Assembly (NCBI RefSeq): GCF_023065955.2
Contig: NW_026623056.1
Span: forward strand, 85,807,256 to 85,871,255
Origin: Ursus arctos
Taxonomy: Eukaryota > Chordata > Mammalia > Carnivora > Ursidae
Direction of reading: 5' to 3'
Length of the DNA stretch: 64,000 nucleotides
Of this stretch, positions 23,161 through 35,258 are shown one piece after another (positions within the stretch are counted from its first letter, which is position 1; each line of letters opens with the position of its first letter). Both the position numbers and the translations under genes were made by a program. A model generated the notes under the pieces. It was not told the origin of the DNA. It worked only from the letters and a program-made list of their open reading frames with translations, and made no database searches.

Positions 23161-24428
23161 ACGTTGTCACGGAGTCATCCATAATTTAGAGTTGGAAGGT
23201 TTATGTAGGGCAAATCCTTTGTTTTGCCAGTGAGAAAACTGTGGGAAGAAGGGTCTTCCTGACTAGTCCAAACTTCACATCTACCCAATGGCAGAGGCAA
23301 AAATATTATATATATACCTTGACTCCCACCTCCTCCTATTTCCACCACACCCCACTGAAGTTTTCACCAATTAAACAGAATTGTATTATTGAACTTGCAT
23401 CCACTACTGACTCCTGTATTATTAATTATTCCCATACTTCAGTGATATATGTACACACTTCTGCATGGTTCTAAGAATACATGTAACAAAAGTCCTGGCT
23501 AGGGTACGGATGAGGCCTGCAGAGATAGATGGCCCAGCAACACACACATGTCATCCACTAAGTATCGTGGTGGCCAGAAGCCTCCCAGAAATTACTCGAA
23601 TATCTGTTGAGCCTGGGGGCAAGTAGAACAGGGCCAAGTAAGGGGAATCAACACAAGGTAGGAAATTGTGGAGGTCCCTGGGAAAGAGCTTACTATACTA
23701 GATAAAAGGACTGGATCTGATGGGTCAATCTCACCAACAGAACCTAAGGGATGGGGGAATGGCGATTCCAGGTATGATAAATGCCTCTGCCTGAATGCTT
23801 CCCCAAACTCGACCACACTGACAAATGTATACATAACTTGAGAAAGAGAAGAGGTGTGGAATACAGACAATTGAGAAAGTTGTAAGTCCTAGAGGAGCCA
23901 GAACCCAGCATCTTCACAGAGGGTCTCTCTCCAAAAGAGATTAGAAAGGAGTTTCCCTACAAGCAAGAGTGGGAGTAAGCCCCAGGAGGGAACAGACACT
24001 GCCTTCTTCCCCCACTCCTATTCCCCACCCTCAAGCAAGTGTTAGCAGCCTAAAGGATCGCAAAGCTCCAAGAGACGTGGGGCTCCAAAAGGAAAGCAAG
24101 CCTTCCCTGTAAGTCCCATGCAGAAAACTACAGAAAGTCACACTGATTGGCCCTGCTTGTGTCACCACGAGGGGACCAATCACCATGGTGGGAAGGACAT
24201 GGTGTCATGAGTGGCATGCCCAAGTCAGGTGCCTATCCCGCCAGCCAGCCTCCCCTAACCATCCATTATGGGGGGGGGGGGGGTGGCAAGACCCTAAAGG
24301 TGAAGAGAAGTGCTGATACTGGAGAGAGGGATGCTGAACAGACCAAACAGCAGGTATCTATCACAGACTCTCAGCCTGAGAAATTTCTAGACTATTACCT
24401 CAAAACAATCAAACATAAAAGGTTTGCA
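23161..24428. other. unique sequence with a long G run
   Basis: No gene or repeat family recognised. An uninterrupted run of about 14 G lies around 24270-24283. A short AT-rich TATATATA stretch is near 23308. Confidence 0.4.
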
Positions 24429-24573
24429 GGTGCCTAGGTAGCTCAGTCAGTTAAGTGTCTGCCTCTTGTTTTCAGCTCAGGTCTTGATTTCAGGGTCATG
24501 AGTTCAAGCCCATGTTGGGCTCCACGCTGGGCATGGAGCCTACTTGAAAGAAAAAAAAAGTTTAAAAAGAAAA
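24429..24573 (+). mobile_element. older Can-SINE copy
   Basis: Diverged tRNA-related half (GGTGCCTAGGTAGCTCAGTCAGTTAAG; GGGTCATGAGTTCAAGCCC) and a short A-rich tail, without the long CT-rich segment. It has the form of an older, short SINEC subtype. Confidence 0.85.
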
Positions 24574-24867
24574 AGTTTGAATAAGCTGAAATCATTTTAA
24601 AGAGGAGTATCTATCTGAAAAAGAAGATGCAAAGGAGAATTTAAGAAGGTAACCATCATATTCAAGGGGATAATAAGGACAATGATAAGGAGCTAAGACA
24701 ACCAAAGACAGAAGAGCAAGAATGCAGAAGACAAAAGGAATAAACTAAAGATCAACAAAAGCTACCACACAGTCACACCTCCCAGCGCTACACCTGTGGT
24801 TCTGTTTCGTCCTCCTCAAAAGCCCTGCCTGACAAATTACCATCCCCCAAGAGCTAAGAAATCTGGG

Positions 24868-24946
24868 TTTCACAAGGTCAAATCAACCAAGGTCATTTAG
24901 CTAGTTCCGCAGCAGAACTGGAAATCAAACCCAGGTTTGAAGGACC
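24868..24946 (-). repeat. MIR SINE fragment
   Basis: Antisense MIR: CCAAGGTCATTTAGCTAGTTCCGCAGCAGAACTGGAAATCAAACCCAGG. Confidence 0.75.
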
Positions 24947-25248
24947 TCTGTGACACCTTCCACTTCTCTCTGCTCCCTCACCCGCCCCCTCAGCCCCCTC
25001 CCACACCATACTGTCTCCCATGTTCTGCAGAGTTTTAAGGCCAAATCATGAGGATTTTGGAGCAGTGTATTTTTGAAACTATAATAACAGCCATAATTAG
25101 AAGTTAGTGTGTAAGAATTCAATAACTAATGACAGTCTAACTGGAATGGAGAGAAGACAGTCAGAAAACCAGCAACGTGTAAGGTCATGCTCCGTGGGTA
25201 TTAATGCTGAAAGCATCTCTGGGTGCTTGTCAAAACTACACTTTCTAG

Positions 25249-25368
25249 GAGTGCCTGGCTAGCTCGGTCTGTGGAGTGTGGGACTCTTGATCTCGGGGTC
25301 CTGAGTTCAAGCCCCACATTTGGTGTGGAGTCTACTAAAAAAAATTTTTTAATTTTTAAAGAAAAAAA
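25249..25368 (+). mobile_element. older Can-SINE copy
   Basis: Short diverged SINE (GAGTGCCTGGCTAGCTCGGTC; GGTCCTGAGTTCAAGCCCCA) with an A/T-rich tail. The flanks CTTTCTAGG and CTTCTAGG suggest a decayed TSD. Confidence 0.82.
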
Positions 25369-25510
25369 CTTCTAGGTCCTCATTCCCAGAGATTTGGGGA
25401 TTTTAGGTGTGGGGTGAAGCCCAAGAATGGCAGCTTCAACAAGCACCAGTGATTCTGAGGTAGGCCACTGGCAAACAAGCATTCAGAAACACGGATGAGA
25501 AATCAGGGCA

Positions 25511-25719
25511 GGGGCACCTGGGTGGCACAGCGGTTAAGCGTCTGCCTTCGGCTCAGGGCGTGATCCCGGAGTTGTGGGATCGAGCCCCACATCAGGCTCC
25601 TCCGCTATGAGCCTGCTTCTTCCTCTCCCACTCCCCCTGCTTGTGTTCCCTCTCTCGCTGGCTGTCTCTATCTCTGTCAAATGGATAAATAAAATCTTTA
25701 AAAAAAAAAAAAAAAGAAA
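25511..25719 (+). mobile_element. Can-SINE
   Basis: Complete copy of the GGCTCAGGGCGTGATCCC subtype with a 12-bp TSD, GAAATCAGGGCA, at 25499-25510 and 25720-25731. Confidence 0.95.
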
Positions 25720-25767
25720 GAAATCAGGGCAATTAATAAAAGCAGAGTGTGAGAAGAATAGGAGAAA

Positions 25768-25977
25768 GGGGCACCTGGATGGCTCCGTGGGTTAAGCATT
25801 CAACTCTTGGTTTCATCTCAGGTCACAATCAGGTTGTGAGATCAAGCCCCATGTCAGGCTCTGCACTCAGCAGGGAGCCTGGGATTCTCCCTCTCTCTCC
25901 CTCTCCTTCTGCCCCTCCCCCTGCTTCTGCGCTCTCTCTCTAAAACAAAGAAATCTTAAAAAAAAAAAAAAAAAAAA
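25768..25977 (+). mobile_element. Can-SINE
   Basis: GGGGCACCTGGATGGCTC head, CT-rich segment and A(n) tail. The AGGAGAAA/AGGAGAGA flanks form a probable imperfect TSD. It lies only 36 bp beyond the previous SINE's TSD. Confidence 0.93.
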
Positions 25978-25978
25978 G

Positions 25979-27120
25979 GAGAGAGATGTATGTGCTCCAA
26001 TACTGTGTGTACTAGGGAAGAGGAAAAAGAAACACGTCAAAGCAACCACTTATCTGCTTTTGAAGATGCTGTCTTTGTCTCAGAAACAGAATATTCTGGA
26101 AAAACTAGGCAACTGGTAAAGGGGGAGGAGGGGTAGTACCTCCTGCATCACTAAGTGGCAAAGTACTAAATCTAAGCCAAGCCTTAAAATAATTATTAAT
26201 ACTTGATCTAAGGTTATAAAAGAGTAAGGAAAGAAAATAAGAGGAAAGAATGCACTAAGTCAATGTTATTGATTTACACTCTGAAAGAAATGCCAGAACT
26301 ATTATTTAGATGTCAAAATAAGTCCAAGAAGAGTACAAGGCTGTTTTGATCATTTGAAACCAAATACCTGCTTTCTCTGAGATGGGGCTTTCAGACATAC
26401 AGCCTCCTTAAATACCACTGCAATGCTCTGAACAGATCACATTTCCCCTTCAAAGGTTATACTATGTTAAATTATATGCAATTTCAAAAAGAACAAGTCG
26501 TTGTCCTACTTTGAGTCCCTTCTCTTAAAAGCATGTTTTGACTAAGATTAATTTATAGCCCAAGGAGATTTGGGGAAAAGAAAAAAAAAAAAAAAAACCT
26601 TGAAATTGCAAGTAAAAATAACTAAGAATTCCGGTTGCTTCTTAAATATCAAGTGACGTTGTTTTGGAAATAGGACCAGATCTGCACAGAGCCGCAGGTA
26701 AATGGACCAACTTTGGGATTTGCAGTATCCAGTAGACACTCCAGGGGGAAAAAAGCTAGTTGGAAGGCCACAGCTGTGGAGTAGTCATAATGGGAGCTCA
26801 ACACAGGGCAATTTGCTCAATTCCAGCCAATGGAAAATGGTACAGTAAGGAAAATGAGGGCAGAGACGCTCAGTGACCTCACAGCAGTGTTGTGAGGCTA
26901 ATTTAATTAGTGAGCCCTCCTGAAGCACTGAAGAGTGGATCAGCAAGGTGACTTAGCACCTTCGACTTCCGGTTTCTGTAAACCATGTCGCATGGATAAA
27001 TGCGTCCTGACCACTCCTATCACAGTAACTGCAGACATGCTCACCTCTTTCTAAATAGGACCCTTTATTTACTTAACAAGGTATCCCCATAGTAATTTAT
27101 CATTTGTGTTTCCTCTTTTT
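25979..27120. other. unique sequence, no gene recognised
   Basis: Contains a poly(A) run at 26580-26597 and no recognised gene or repeat family. Confidence 0.4.
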
Positions 27121-27286
27121 ATTTTTTTAAGCAGGGGGAGGGGCAGTGGGAGAGGGAAGATCTTAAGCAGGCTACACACCCAGCACACCCCCACAACGTG
27201 GGGCTCCATCTCACGACCCTGAGATCATGACCTGAGCCGAAATCAAGAGTCGGACACTTAACTGACTGAGCCACCCAGATGCCCCG
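27121..27286 (-). mobile_element. older Can-SINE copy
   Basis: Antisense SINE ending GACTGAGCCACCCAGATGCCCC. TSD TCCTCTTTTT at 27111-27120 and 27287-27296. Confidence 0.9.
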
Positions 27287-27689
27287 TCCTCTTTTTAAAA
27301 CTAACAAAAAAAGCATCTCCTTGTGCTTTTTCATAGTTTCTTCACATATGCTAGGAATCTCTTTGTAACACTTGCTCGACCAAATCAGCGTAACTCATCG
27401 TTAACTGGAGGGACCCCGGGACAGCCTATGTGGCGGATGGTACTAGGGTTCATTCACCCACCTAAGGAAGAAAAACTCCCTTGTATTTCTCAACTTTTGC
27501 ATATAGTCACTTTGGTAGTTCCATTTCCAGCATTTTTTTTTTGGATTATTCAGATGCAAATTACAGAAGGGGGAAGATGTTTTCAATGGGATAGGGATTA
27601 AGTACTTGCATTGTGTGGCTTTGATCTGCCAGGGCATTTCCTGAGTCCTTGGATTTTAAATTGGCCCAATACTTACTTCCTTAGAGGAT

Positions 27690-28585
27690 TTTGTAGTCTG
27701 CTAGGACGGCCATGACAAAATACTACAGACCGGGTGCAAGGGGCGGGGGAGGGGGGCGGGGGCGCGGCAGGGGATCAACAGCAGACGTTTATCTCTCACC
27801 GTTCTGGAGGCTGGAAGTCCAAGATCAAGGTGTGAGCAGGTTTGGTTTCTCCTGGGAGCGCTCGCCTTGGCTTGCATGTAGATCCTCTCACTGTGTCCTC
27901 ACATGGCCTTTCATCTGCCTGCACATATCCCTGGTGTCTCTACCTGTTCTTATAAAGAAAGGAGTACTCTTGAAGTAGGGCCCAGCCTCGGGACTTCATT
28001 GTATTAGTTAGAGTTCTCCAGAGAAGGAGACTTATTATAGGAATTGGTTCATGTGGTTGTGGAGGCCAGGAAGTCCCAGAGTATGCTGTCTGCAAGCTGG
28101 ACAACCAGGAAAGCTAGCAGTTTAATACAGTTCAAGTCCAAAGGCCTGAGAAGCAGGGGTGATGATCTACGTTCCAAACTGAGTCCAAAAGCCCGAGACC
28201 CAGGACTGTCGATGTCTGAGAGCTGGAGATGGAGGTCTCAGCTCCAGCAGAGGGTAATTTCCCCCTCGTCTGCCCTGTTGCTCTGTCTGGGCCCTCGATG
28301 GACTGGATGATGATCGCCCACGCTGGAGACGGCCACCTGCTTTAGACAGCTCACCAATTCAAATGCTAATCTCTTCCAGAAATACTCTCAAACACAGAAA
28401 TAATGTTTTACCAACTATTGGGCATCCTTTAGCCCAGTAAAGTTGACATAAAATTAACTATCACTCTCATTTAACCCTAATTATCTCCTCAAAGGGCCTG
28501 TCTCCAAATACAGTCACACTGAAGGTTAGAGCTTTAAAATACGAATTTGGAGGAACACAGTGCAGGCCTTAACAGAGCATATACC
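27690..28585 (-). mobile_element. MaLR (MLT1-like) LTR, split by another LTR
   Basis: 27690-28001 (CTGCTAGGACGGCCATGACAAA; TTCTGGAGGCTGGAAGTCCAAG; CTCACATGGCC) and 28472-28585 (TTAACCCTAATTATCTCCTCAAAGGGCC; CTCCAAATACAGTCACA) form one antisense MLT1-type LTR. It is split by the LTR at 28002-28466. A very G-rich segment at 27737-27772 lies within it. Confidence 0.8.
28002..28466 (-). mobile_element. LTR nested in the MLT1-like LTR
   Basis: Bounded by TGTATTAGTTAGAGTTCTCCAG at one end and TTAACTATCA at the other, giving TG...CA ends. Flanking TTCAT (before) and CTCAT (after) fit a 5-bp TSD with one change. Family name and strand are uncertain. Confidence 0.7.
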
Positions 28586-30896
28586 AGACACATTAATAGA
28601 ACCAAATATAAAAACTCTATAGAATGGTGGAGAAATTTAAGCTATTACTCTAACTTGACCCATAACACCATCAGTGTACAAATACCATGAGTTAAACAAT
28701 CCTCCTAAAATAAATCAACTATCTATAGAATAAAAGCACTGTATTTAGGGGAAGGGATTGGTCCTGCTGCTAATCTCTACCTTTTAATATAATTAAAAGG
28801 AGCTTCTACTCAACCAGAAACACTTCAACATTTATTTCAGATCCAAACGATGAAGTATGTCAAAAATATATCTTGGAAACCATCTGTATCTAGCTTCTGA
28901 TGGGGGAAAAATATTGTGGATATAGCACTTAATAAGTAAGAGGAGGGCTTTTCGCTCAATATCCTTTGGATCCAAAAAACTGCTACTGTTAAACTTATCA
29001 GCCATTACTATTTCAATAAACAGTGAGCACAACCCAGAAGGCACTTAATCCAAAAGGTATAAAATCTATGCAAATCATCAAATGTGACCAGCCAATGGGG
29101 AAGTTGAGCTTCTGGCACTAATTTACTACTGGCCCCTGGTATGTGTTCTTCTTCTTCATCAAGACGCATGGCTCTACAATTCCCTGAGCGCTGACAGAGT
29201 ATGCATTGTGCACACAGCACAGCAAGGCCAAGGAGCAGTTTATAACACGGGATCGTTTAAAGGAGGGATAAGGTCCTAGAAACAGCCCTAGCTTACATTA
29301 AATGGCATCTTCGAGCAGATATAACCAAGACCTACAGATAGATATTTCCAAACCTCAGGAGTATCCAACCTTTTCTGGCAGCTCATGATATTTCTATCAG
29401 CTGCCCCACACCTGACATCATCTAAGTGAAAATGTGCTGGTGCCTTCTTGGCCTAACCAATACTGTTAGCTTAAATTTCCCATTTATCTTTACGTTCTCT
29501 ATCATTTTATCCTTGTTTCCAGCATTGGGTTCTTTTCTTTGAAGCCCCAAATCCATGCTACTTTAGATGCCTGTATCTGTATCCAGTGTGTCTGAACTTA
29601 TGAACGTTTTCCTATTTAACTTTACTAATGCTGGAGAGTTATGGTGATGAAGACCTACTAATAATTATTAGCAGAGCGGGATGGTAGAGGAGAAAATAGA
29701 ACTCTGAGGGATACACAAGAACAAGTAGCCCATAGAACAGACTTTTCTTTGTAGTAAAGAAATCTGTATGTATATGACATATTTTATCTTCAAGTGTCTG
29801 ATTCAATACATATATGGCTGGTAATGGCATCAGAATTGGGAAAACACTCACTGCTAACACTTACTCTAAAGTGGAAGAACCGTGGCCAAGTTTTCGTCAG
29901 TAGCACTCAGGCTCCGAAGAACTTCCACAGACAGGACCTAGTCTGTCTAATTTCTTCTCTGATTACTGTTCCCAAATTCTGAACCCAAAAATAACATAGG
30001 AACGGTAGCTCCATTGTCCTGTTGCTATTCAACAGTAAATCGTATTTTACTTCTGGAAGGAATATTTAGAGTGAACAACATAAAACATTACATTCATATT
30101 AAATTCCCAAGGGGAAACCATCTGTTCACTTGGTTCAGAGTGACCAAGAGCCTTAATGTTTCCCTCAGCTTGACTAAACTTTAGAGAGTTTCATTTCCGA
30201 CCCTAGGCCCTGACCTCCCTTTCCTTAGAGCATTTTGTCTAGAAAACTTGTAATTGTATATTCTTTCTCTGCCACTTCGAGATATATATAATTTCTTTTA
30301 AAGCTTCTTGCCGGTTTTACAGCTCAGGGATGTCTTTCTCAAGCACCCAGGAGCCATTGCTTTAAAATGTAATCATCAAGGGAGATAGCACCCTTACCTC
30401 CCAGTCTCTGTGGGAAGGCAGGAACCTCATTTGATGGCCTAATCACAGAGAAAACATTTGGGAACTGAGGAAATAACCCAACGTGCTCTACACATCACAT
30501 CAACCAACCTCCCGCTAACATCCTCCACTAGCTCACTGCAGCCCATAGAGGTCCTCCTGCCCTTTGTTTCAGTAGATTTGAGTTCAGACTCCATTCTAGT
30601 CTCTCCCCCTCATTGTAATAGTCTTGAATAAGGTCACCTTTGACTGTTTAACTTTGTCCACTGCAATTTTTGCTTTGACAACAGTTTATCATTCCTATAA
30701 CTCTGCTCTTCATGGAGAAAAGGGAAAAATTCCTTTTCTCTCAGCTTCAAAGAGTTACTTTCTTCACAGTTAACAAGGGATCCATTATTTCTTCATGGTA
30801 AAATGTCTATGAGACATCTGCTGTTAATTGCTGACAAGCTGTTTGAGAAGTCCATCCACATTTGTTCATAGGGAACTCTAAAGATATTCATCGTTA
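28586..30896. other. unique sequence, no gene recognised
   Basis: About 2.3 kb. Frames are below 75 codons. No repeat family or exon recognised. Confidence 0.4.
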
Positions 30897-30990
30897 TCAT
30901 CATTCATTCAACAAATATTTATTGGGTTTTGACCAAAAACTGTGCTTGGTCCTACGCAGGCACTGGCAGCACGCAGACCCAGTCTCAGCC
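30897..30990 (-). repeat. L2-type LINE 3' end fragment
   Basis: CATCATTCATTCAACAAATATTTATTGGG followed by GTGCTTGGTCC...GCAGGCACTGG is the reverse complement of the L2 3' terminus. Confidence 0.7.
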
Positions 30991-31399
30991 TGCAAGAAAC
31001 TTCAGTCCAACATCAGTGTTACAAGGGTAGCGGTTTGGAGAGCATTAATGTGCTTTTTTTTTCTCTTTTGCCTTTCTCATTGCTCTGACCTTTGAGATAT
31101 CCCTCTGTCTAGATAGAGAATGAGGATACAGAAGACATGCAAAGAGACAGACCAACGAAATGTTCACCTTCAAGCATGCACAGTGATGATTTTGCAGCAG
31201 GAGATGGCCCTTCAGGCTGGGCTGTTGTCCTGAGAAAAGGCATCCAGCTTTGCTTATCCCCCCAGTAGCATATCAACAGCCAGGCTTGGAGGACTAAGCC
31301 ATGGGGTCTTTATACCGGAGGCCTGGACAGAATCTGCTCCATTTTGGCCCTGGGTGAACTGTGGTGAGGAGAAAAGAGCCCAGAGGCAGGAGAATAAGA
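30991..31399. other. unique sequence, no gene recognised
   Basis: About 400 bp. No repeat or exon recognised. Confidence 0.35.
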
Positions 31400-31752
31400 C
31401 AAGTGCCTTCCTCCACTATGGTTGCCATAAAAAAAAAATACCATAGATTGGTTGGCTTAGACAACAAATGTTTCTCTTTTATAGTTCAGGAGGCTGGGAG
31501 GTCTGAGATCAGGGTGCCAGCATGGTCAGGTTCTGGTCAGAGCTCGCTTCCTGCTGTGTAGACATCCCTCTTCTTGGTGTGTGTCCTCGCCTGGCAGAGG
31601 AAGACCAGGAGCTCTGGGCTCTTCCTCTTCTTATAAGAGCACTAACCCCATTATGGGGGCTATCCTCTCTTGACCTCGTCTAAGCCTAATCACTGCTCAA
31701 AGGCCCCAAAACCATCACACTGGGGAGTTATGGTTTCAACATAAGAATGGGG
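31400..31752 (-). mobile_element. MaLR (MLT1-like) LTR
   Basis: Antisense MLT1-type LTR: CTATGGTTGCCATAAAAAAA..ACCATAGATTGG, GTTCAGGAGGCTGGGAGGTC, CTTCTTATAAGAGCACTAA, CACTGGGGAGTTATGGTTTC. Confidence 0.78.
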
Positions 31753-32477
31753 GGGTGGGGGAAGACAGAAACATGAAGTCCATAATGACAAGCCAACAGG
31801 TAGACTATTTTTCAAGTGAGGATATCCAGGACAGAGTTCTGACCACACTACATATGACAGGTATAAAGGAACCAGCTTACAGGCTGTCCTGCATTCCAAT
31901 TCAGGGATCGGACACATCCTGCAAAATTTGGCAGCACCGAAAAGCATGGTCATTCTAGAGGATGCCTTGAAGATCAGCTATCCTGGGCGACATGGATTCC
32001 CGGCCTGGGGCCAGGTAGAGAATCACGCTCAGAGGTCTGCAGGTAGCAAAAGCCAGTAAGGCAGAGATAGCAGATATGCCCCAGAGGCAGTGCCTGGGAC
32101 AGGCTGCAAGTTCACCAGTTACAGACAGAAGAACCAGCACGGGGAGGGTAGAACTATAAACACAAAACCCCTCCTCCCACCCAATGCCATTTTAGGGAAA
32201 GAAACAAGGGAGGCTACTGGACCATGTTTCTCTTCAGGCAATTGCTGAAGCTATTTAAATTCAATGGAGGCTTTTAGATTAAATTGGATGAGACAAAATT
32301 TAAACTGGACAGGACTAAAAGCCAGATTTTGCCCAGTAACCTGTGGGGTGGGCTCAGGGGGAAATTGGATCATGCAGCCACAAAGAAGGCATTACATTTT
32401 CTCTGTAGTATGAGTTAAATCGATGTCCCTACACAATAGCCAGCTTTGGCTGCGTCCTGAGGTACATTTCATCCTCA
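31753..32477. other. unique sequence, no gene recognised
   Basis: About 0.7 kb. No exon or repeat family seen. Confidence 0.35.
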
Positions 32478-32612
32478 AAACAGCCGCTGGAAATCAGTAC
32501 TCTGCTTGTCTCCATTTACAGATGAAGAGGAAGAGGCAAAGGCTGGACGATAAAAACTTTCCATGGGTCCAGAACTAGTGAGTGGTGTATCAGGACCCAA
32601 ACCCAGGTGAGG
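32478..32612 (-). repeat. MIR SINE
   Basis: Antisense MIR: TCCATTTACAGATGAAGAGG...CCAGAACTAGTGAGTGGTG...CCCAAACCCAGG. Confidence 0.75.
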
Positions 32613-34215
32613 CTCCGGCCAGAACCCATGCTGTAACCCATACCCCACACAGCCCCTGGTCAGAAGACAGTTAAGCAGAAGGCCTCAGTAATCAGAATGC
32701 CCTTTCAAGCAAAAGGAAGATACCATACAAAGCTTTCATATCGATGCATCAAGCAAAAATATCCTACCAGCAAACAAAGCCACATGACTTCTTAGTGTCT
32801 TGTGCCTGGTGACACAATCTGCCCTCAAAACTAAAATTTAAAAAAATATTTAAAAATTTTTTTTAAAAACGCAGCAGCAATAATTACAGATGAGATGAGA
32901 ACAGTTAAGAGAAAGGGGAAGTTGGAAGAGGTTCCATGTGAGAGCTGTATTTTTAGGGAAAGAAAGACAGGAGAAGACTGATTTTTCTTCCTACAACTCG
33001 GATCAAACTGAGGTTTGATTAAAGAATGACCCTGACCCACAGCAGAGAATAAAAGACAACTTCCAGTAAGTACGCTAGCTCGAATTAATGATTTACTTTT
33101 TATTTTTAAACCGAATTCAGTAGAGATTTACATGCATTAGGTTACAATGATTAACATCTGAAATTTGACCTTGAAATAACCTTTACATTGTAAATTCTTA
33201 ATGATCAAAACAATGTTCTCAGTGATTAAAATATATTAGTGATTAATTATTAAAGGAGAATAATTGCAAATACACGTTCCTAAAATCTCAAGGCTTTTAA
33301 ACCATTTGTACAAATGACTGAACATTTTTTAAATTTGCTAAAAAAAAAAAAAGAAAAACCCTCCATCTAATTCGCATTTTCATTGTCAATCCAAAAACAA
33401 GAGAAAAGGTACTTCTAGGAAGCTAGTAATGCACACAACTATCTGTGATCCCATCAAAGCCAAAGAGAGAAAAGAAAATTGTTCCCTATCTACTTGTAAC
33501 ATTGAGAAATAATCCCAAGAACTTCTGAAGTAAGGCTAAGAAAAGGTCAGTAGTTTTGATCATCATTTATCTTTAAGAAACCACTTTGTTATCAGTTTAA
33601 TACCATGGAGTCAGACCTGACGCCGGTGCTACACCTATCAACTGTGACTGATGCCCGAGCTGAGAACAGGAGTAGAGCTACTGAGCAAACCAGATTTGCC
33701 TCAACAATTTTTACTGAGTGACAAGGTTTCAAGAAATGACTACACTTCAGGCCATCGAGAAACAATACTCAACCAGATAATGGCCCTGTGTATTTGAAGC
33801 CATCTTTCCCAAGGCCATGGTTTTTTTTAACTTGGACGCACTTGCCTGGAGTAGATTTCCTCTGCACACAAGGAACCCCAGAGTGTGTACAAGCTGGGGC
33901 TGACTATGGCCTCCCAGGGCCAAGGCCGTCCCAGGGCCAGGACGAGGGCCTCTCAGAGGCACCGGCCTCCCAACAGCTGAACACACCTGGCCAACTCTTT
34001 GGGGGAAGACAGAAAAGCATTCCCTACACTGTCCCCAAACCTGCCCCATGTCTGTGGGGTCCCATCAGAAGTGACAAAATTTAATAGAAAAAAAAGGCAA
34101 TTTCCTGGGGAATTGATCTATGTAATTTTCTGAGTTGTCAAACATTATTTTTCACAATTTATTCTATGTTGATCATTAACCTATTTTTTCCAGTAGAAAG
34201 GAATATATTTGAAAT
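32613..34215. other. unique sequence, partly AT-rich
   Basis: 33080-33360 is notably AT-rich. No gene or repeat family recognised. Confidence 0.35.
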
Positions 34216-35258
34216 GTTACCTATATTAATTTTCTACTGCTACATAACAAATTTGCACAAACTTTGCAGCTTCAAGCAACACCATTTTATTAATTTCACA
34301 GTTTCTGTAGGCTAGGACTCCAGCACATTTTAACTGGGTTCTTTGCTCTCAGTTTGCACTAAATGTTTATATCACTCAAATTCATATGTTGAAGCCCTAA
34401 CCATCAAGTGCCGGAAACTTTGGAATTAATTAGCCCTGGATGAGGTCATGAGGGTGAGCCCCCATGATGAGAAGAGTGCCCTATAAGAAAACGAAGAGAC
34501 TGGAGCTCGTTCACTCTCTGCAATGTGAAGACATCTGCAAAACCAGCCACCTGCAGACCAGGAAGAGGGCCCTTACCAGACACACAATCTGCCAGCACGC
34601 TGAACTTGGACTTTCAAAATCTCAGACAGCGAGAAATAAACGTCTGTTGGTTAAGCCGCTCAGTCTATGGTATGTTTGTTACAGCAGCCCGAGCAAACTA
34701 AGACAGTGTCACAAGGCTGAAATCAACTTGTTAGCCAGGTACATTGTCATTCAGAGACCCCATGAGGGAAAGACCCACTTCCAAGCAGCTTCAAGTTGTT
34801 GACAGTATTGATTTCCTTGGGGCTGTATGACTGAGGTCCCCATTTTCTTGCTACAGTTGTCGGCTGGGGAGCACTCTAGCTACTGGAGGATGCTCTCAAG
34901 CCCTTGCCACGTAGCCTCCTCTCTGCCAGAGGCCCCCTCACACTTCAAATCTATCTCTTCAGAAGGCACTCGGTCCCTTTTAAGGGCCCAGCTGATTAGA
35001 TCAGGCCCACTTAAGACCACCTTTCTTTTGATTAACTCAAAGTCAACTGATTTGGAACCTTAATTATATCTGAAAAATCCCTTCACTTATGTCACATAAC
35101 ATACCCTAATCATTGTGCCATCCACACATCCACACATCCACACATCCAGGAAGGGGAATTACATAGGGTGTGTGTTCCAAGGGGAAGAAATGTGGGACCA
35201 ATTCTATTGGCCTCGCTTCTCTGGGGAACCCTGACGAATATACATGGTCATTCTGTGA
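34216..35258 (-). mobile_element. LTR-type repeat, split by a second LTR
   Basis: 34216-34363 (ATTAATTTTCTACTGCTACATAACAA) and 34705-35258 (GTCACAAGGCTGAAATCAAC; CTGATTAGATCAGGCCCA; GATTAACTCAAAGTCAACTGATTTGGAACC) form one old MaLR/ERVL-like LTR. It includes a short CACACATC tandem repeat at 35127-35150. Confidence 0.65.
34364..34704 (+). mobile_element. MaLR-type LTR nested in the above
   Basis: Starts TGTTTATATCACTCAAATTC and ends GTCTATGGTATGTTTGTTACAGCAGCCCGAGCAAACTAAGACA. It contains TTCATATGTTGAAGCCCTAACC and an AATAAA at 34634. Confidence 0.78.
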
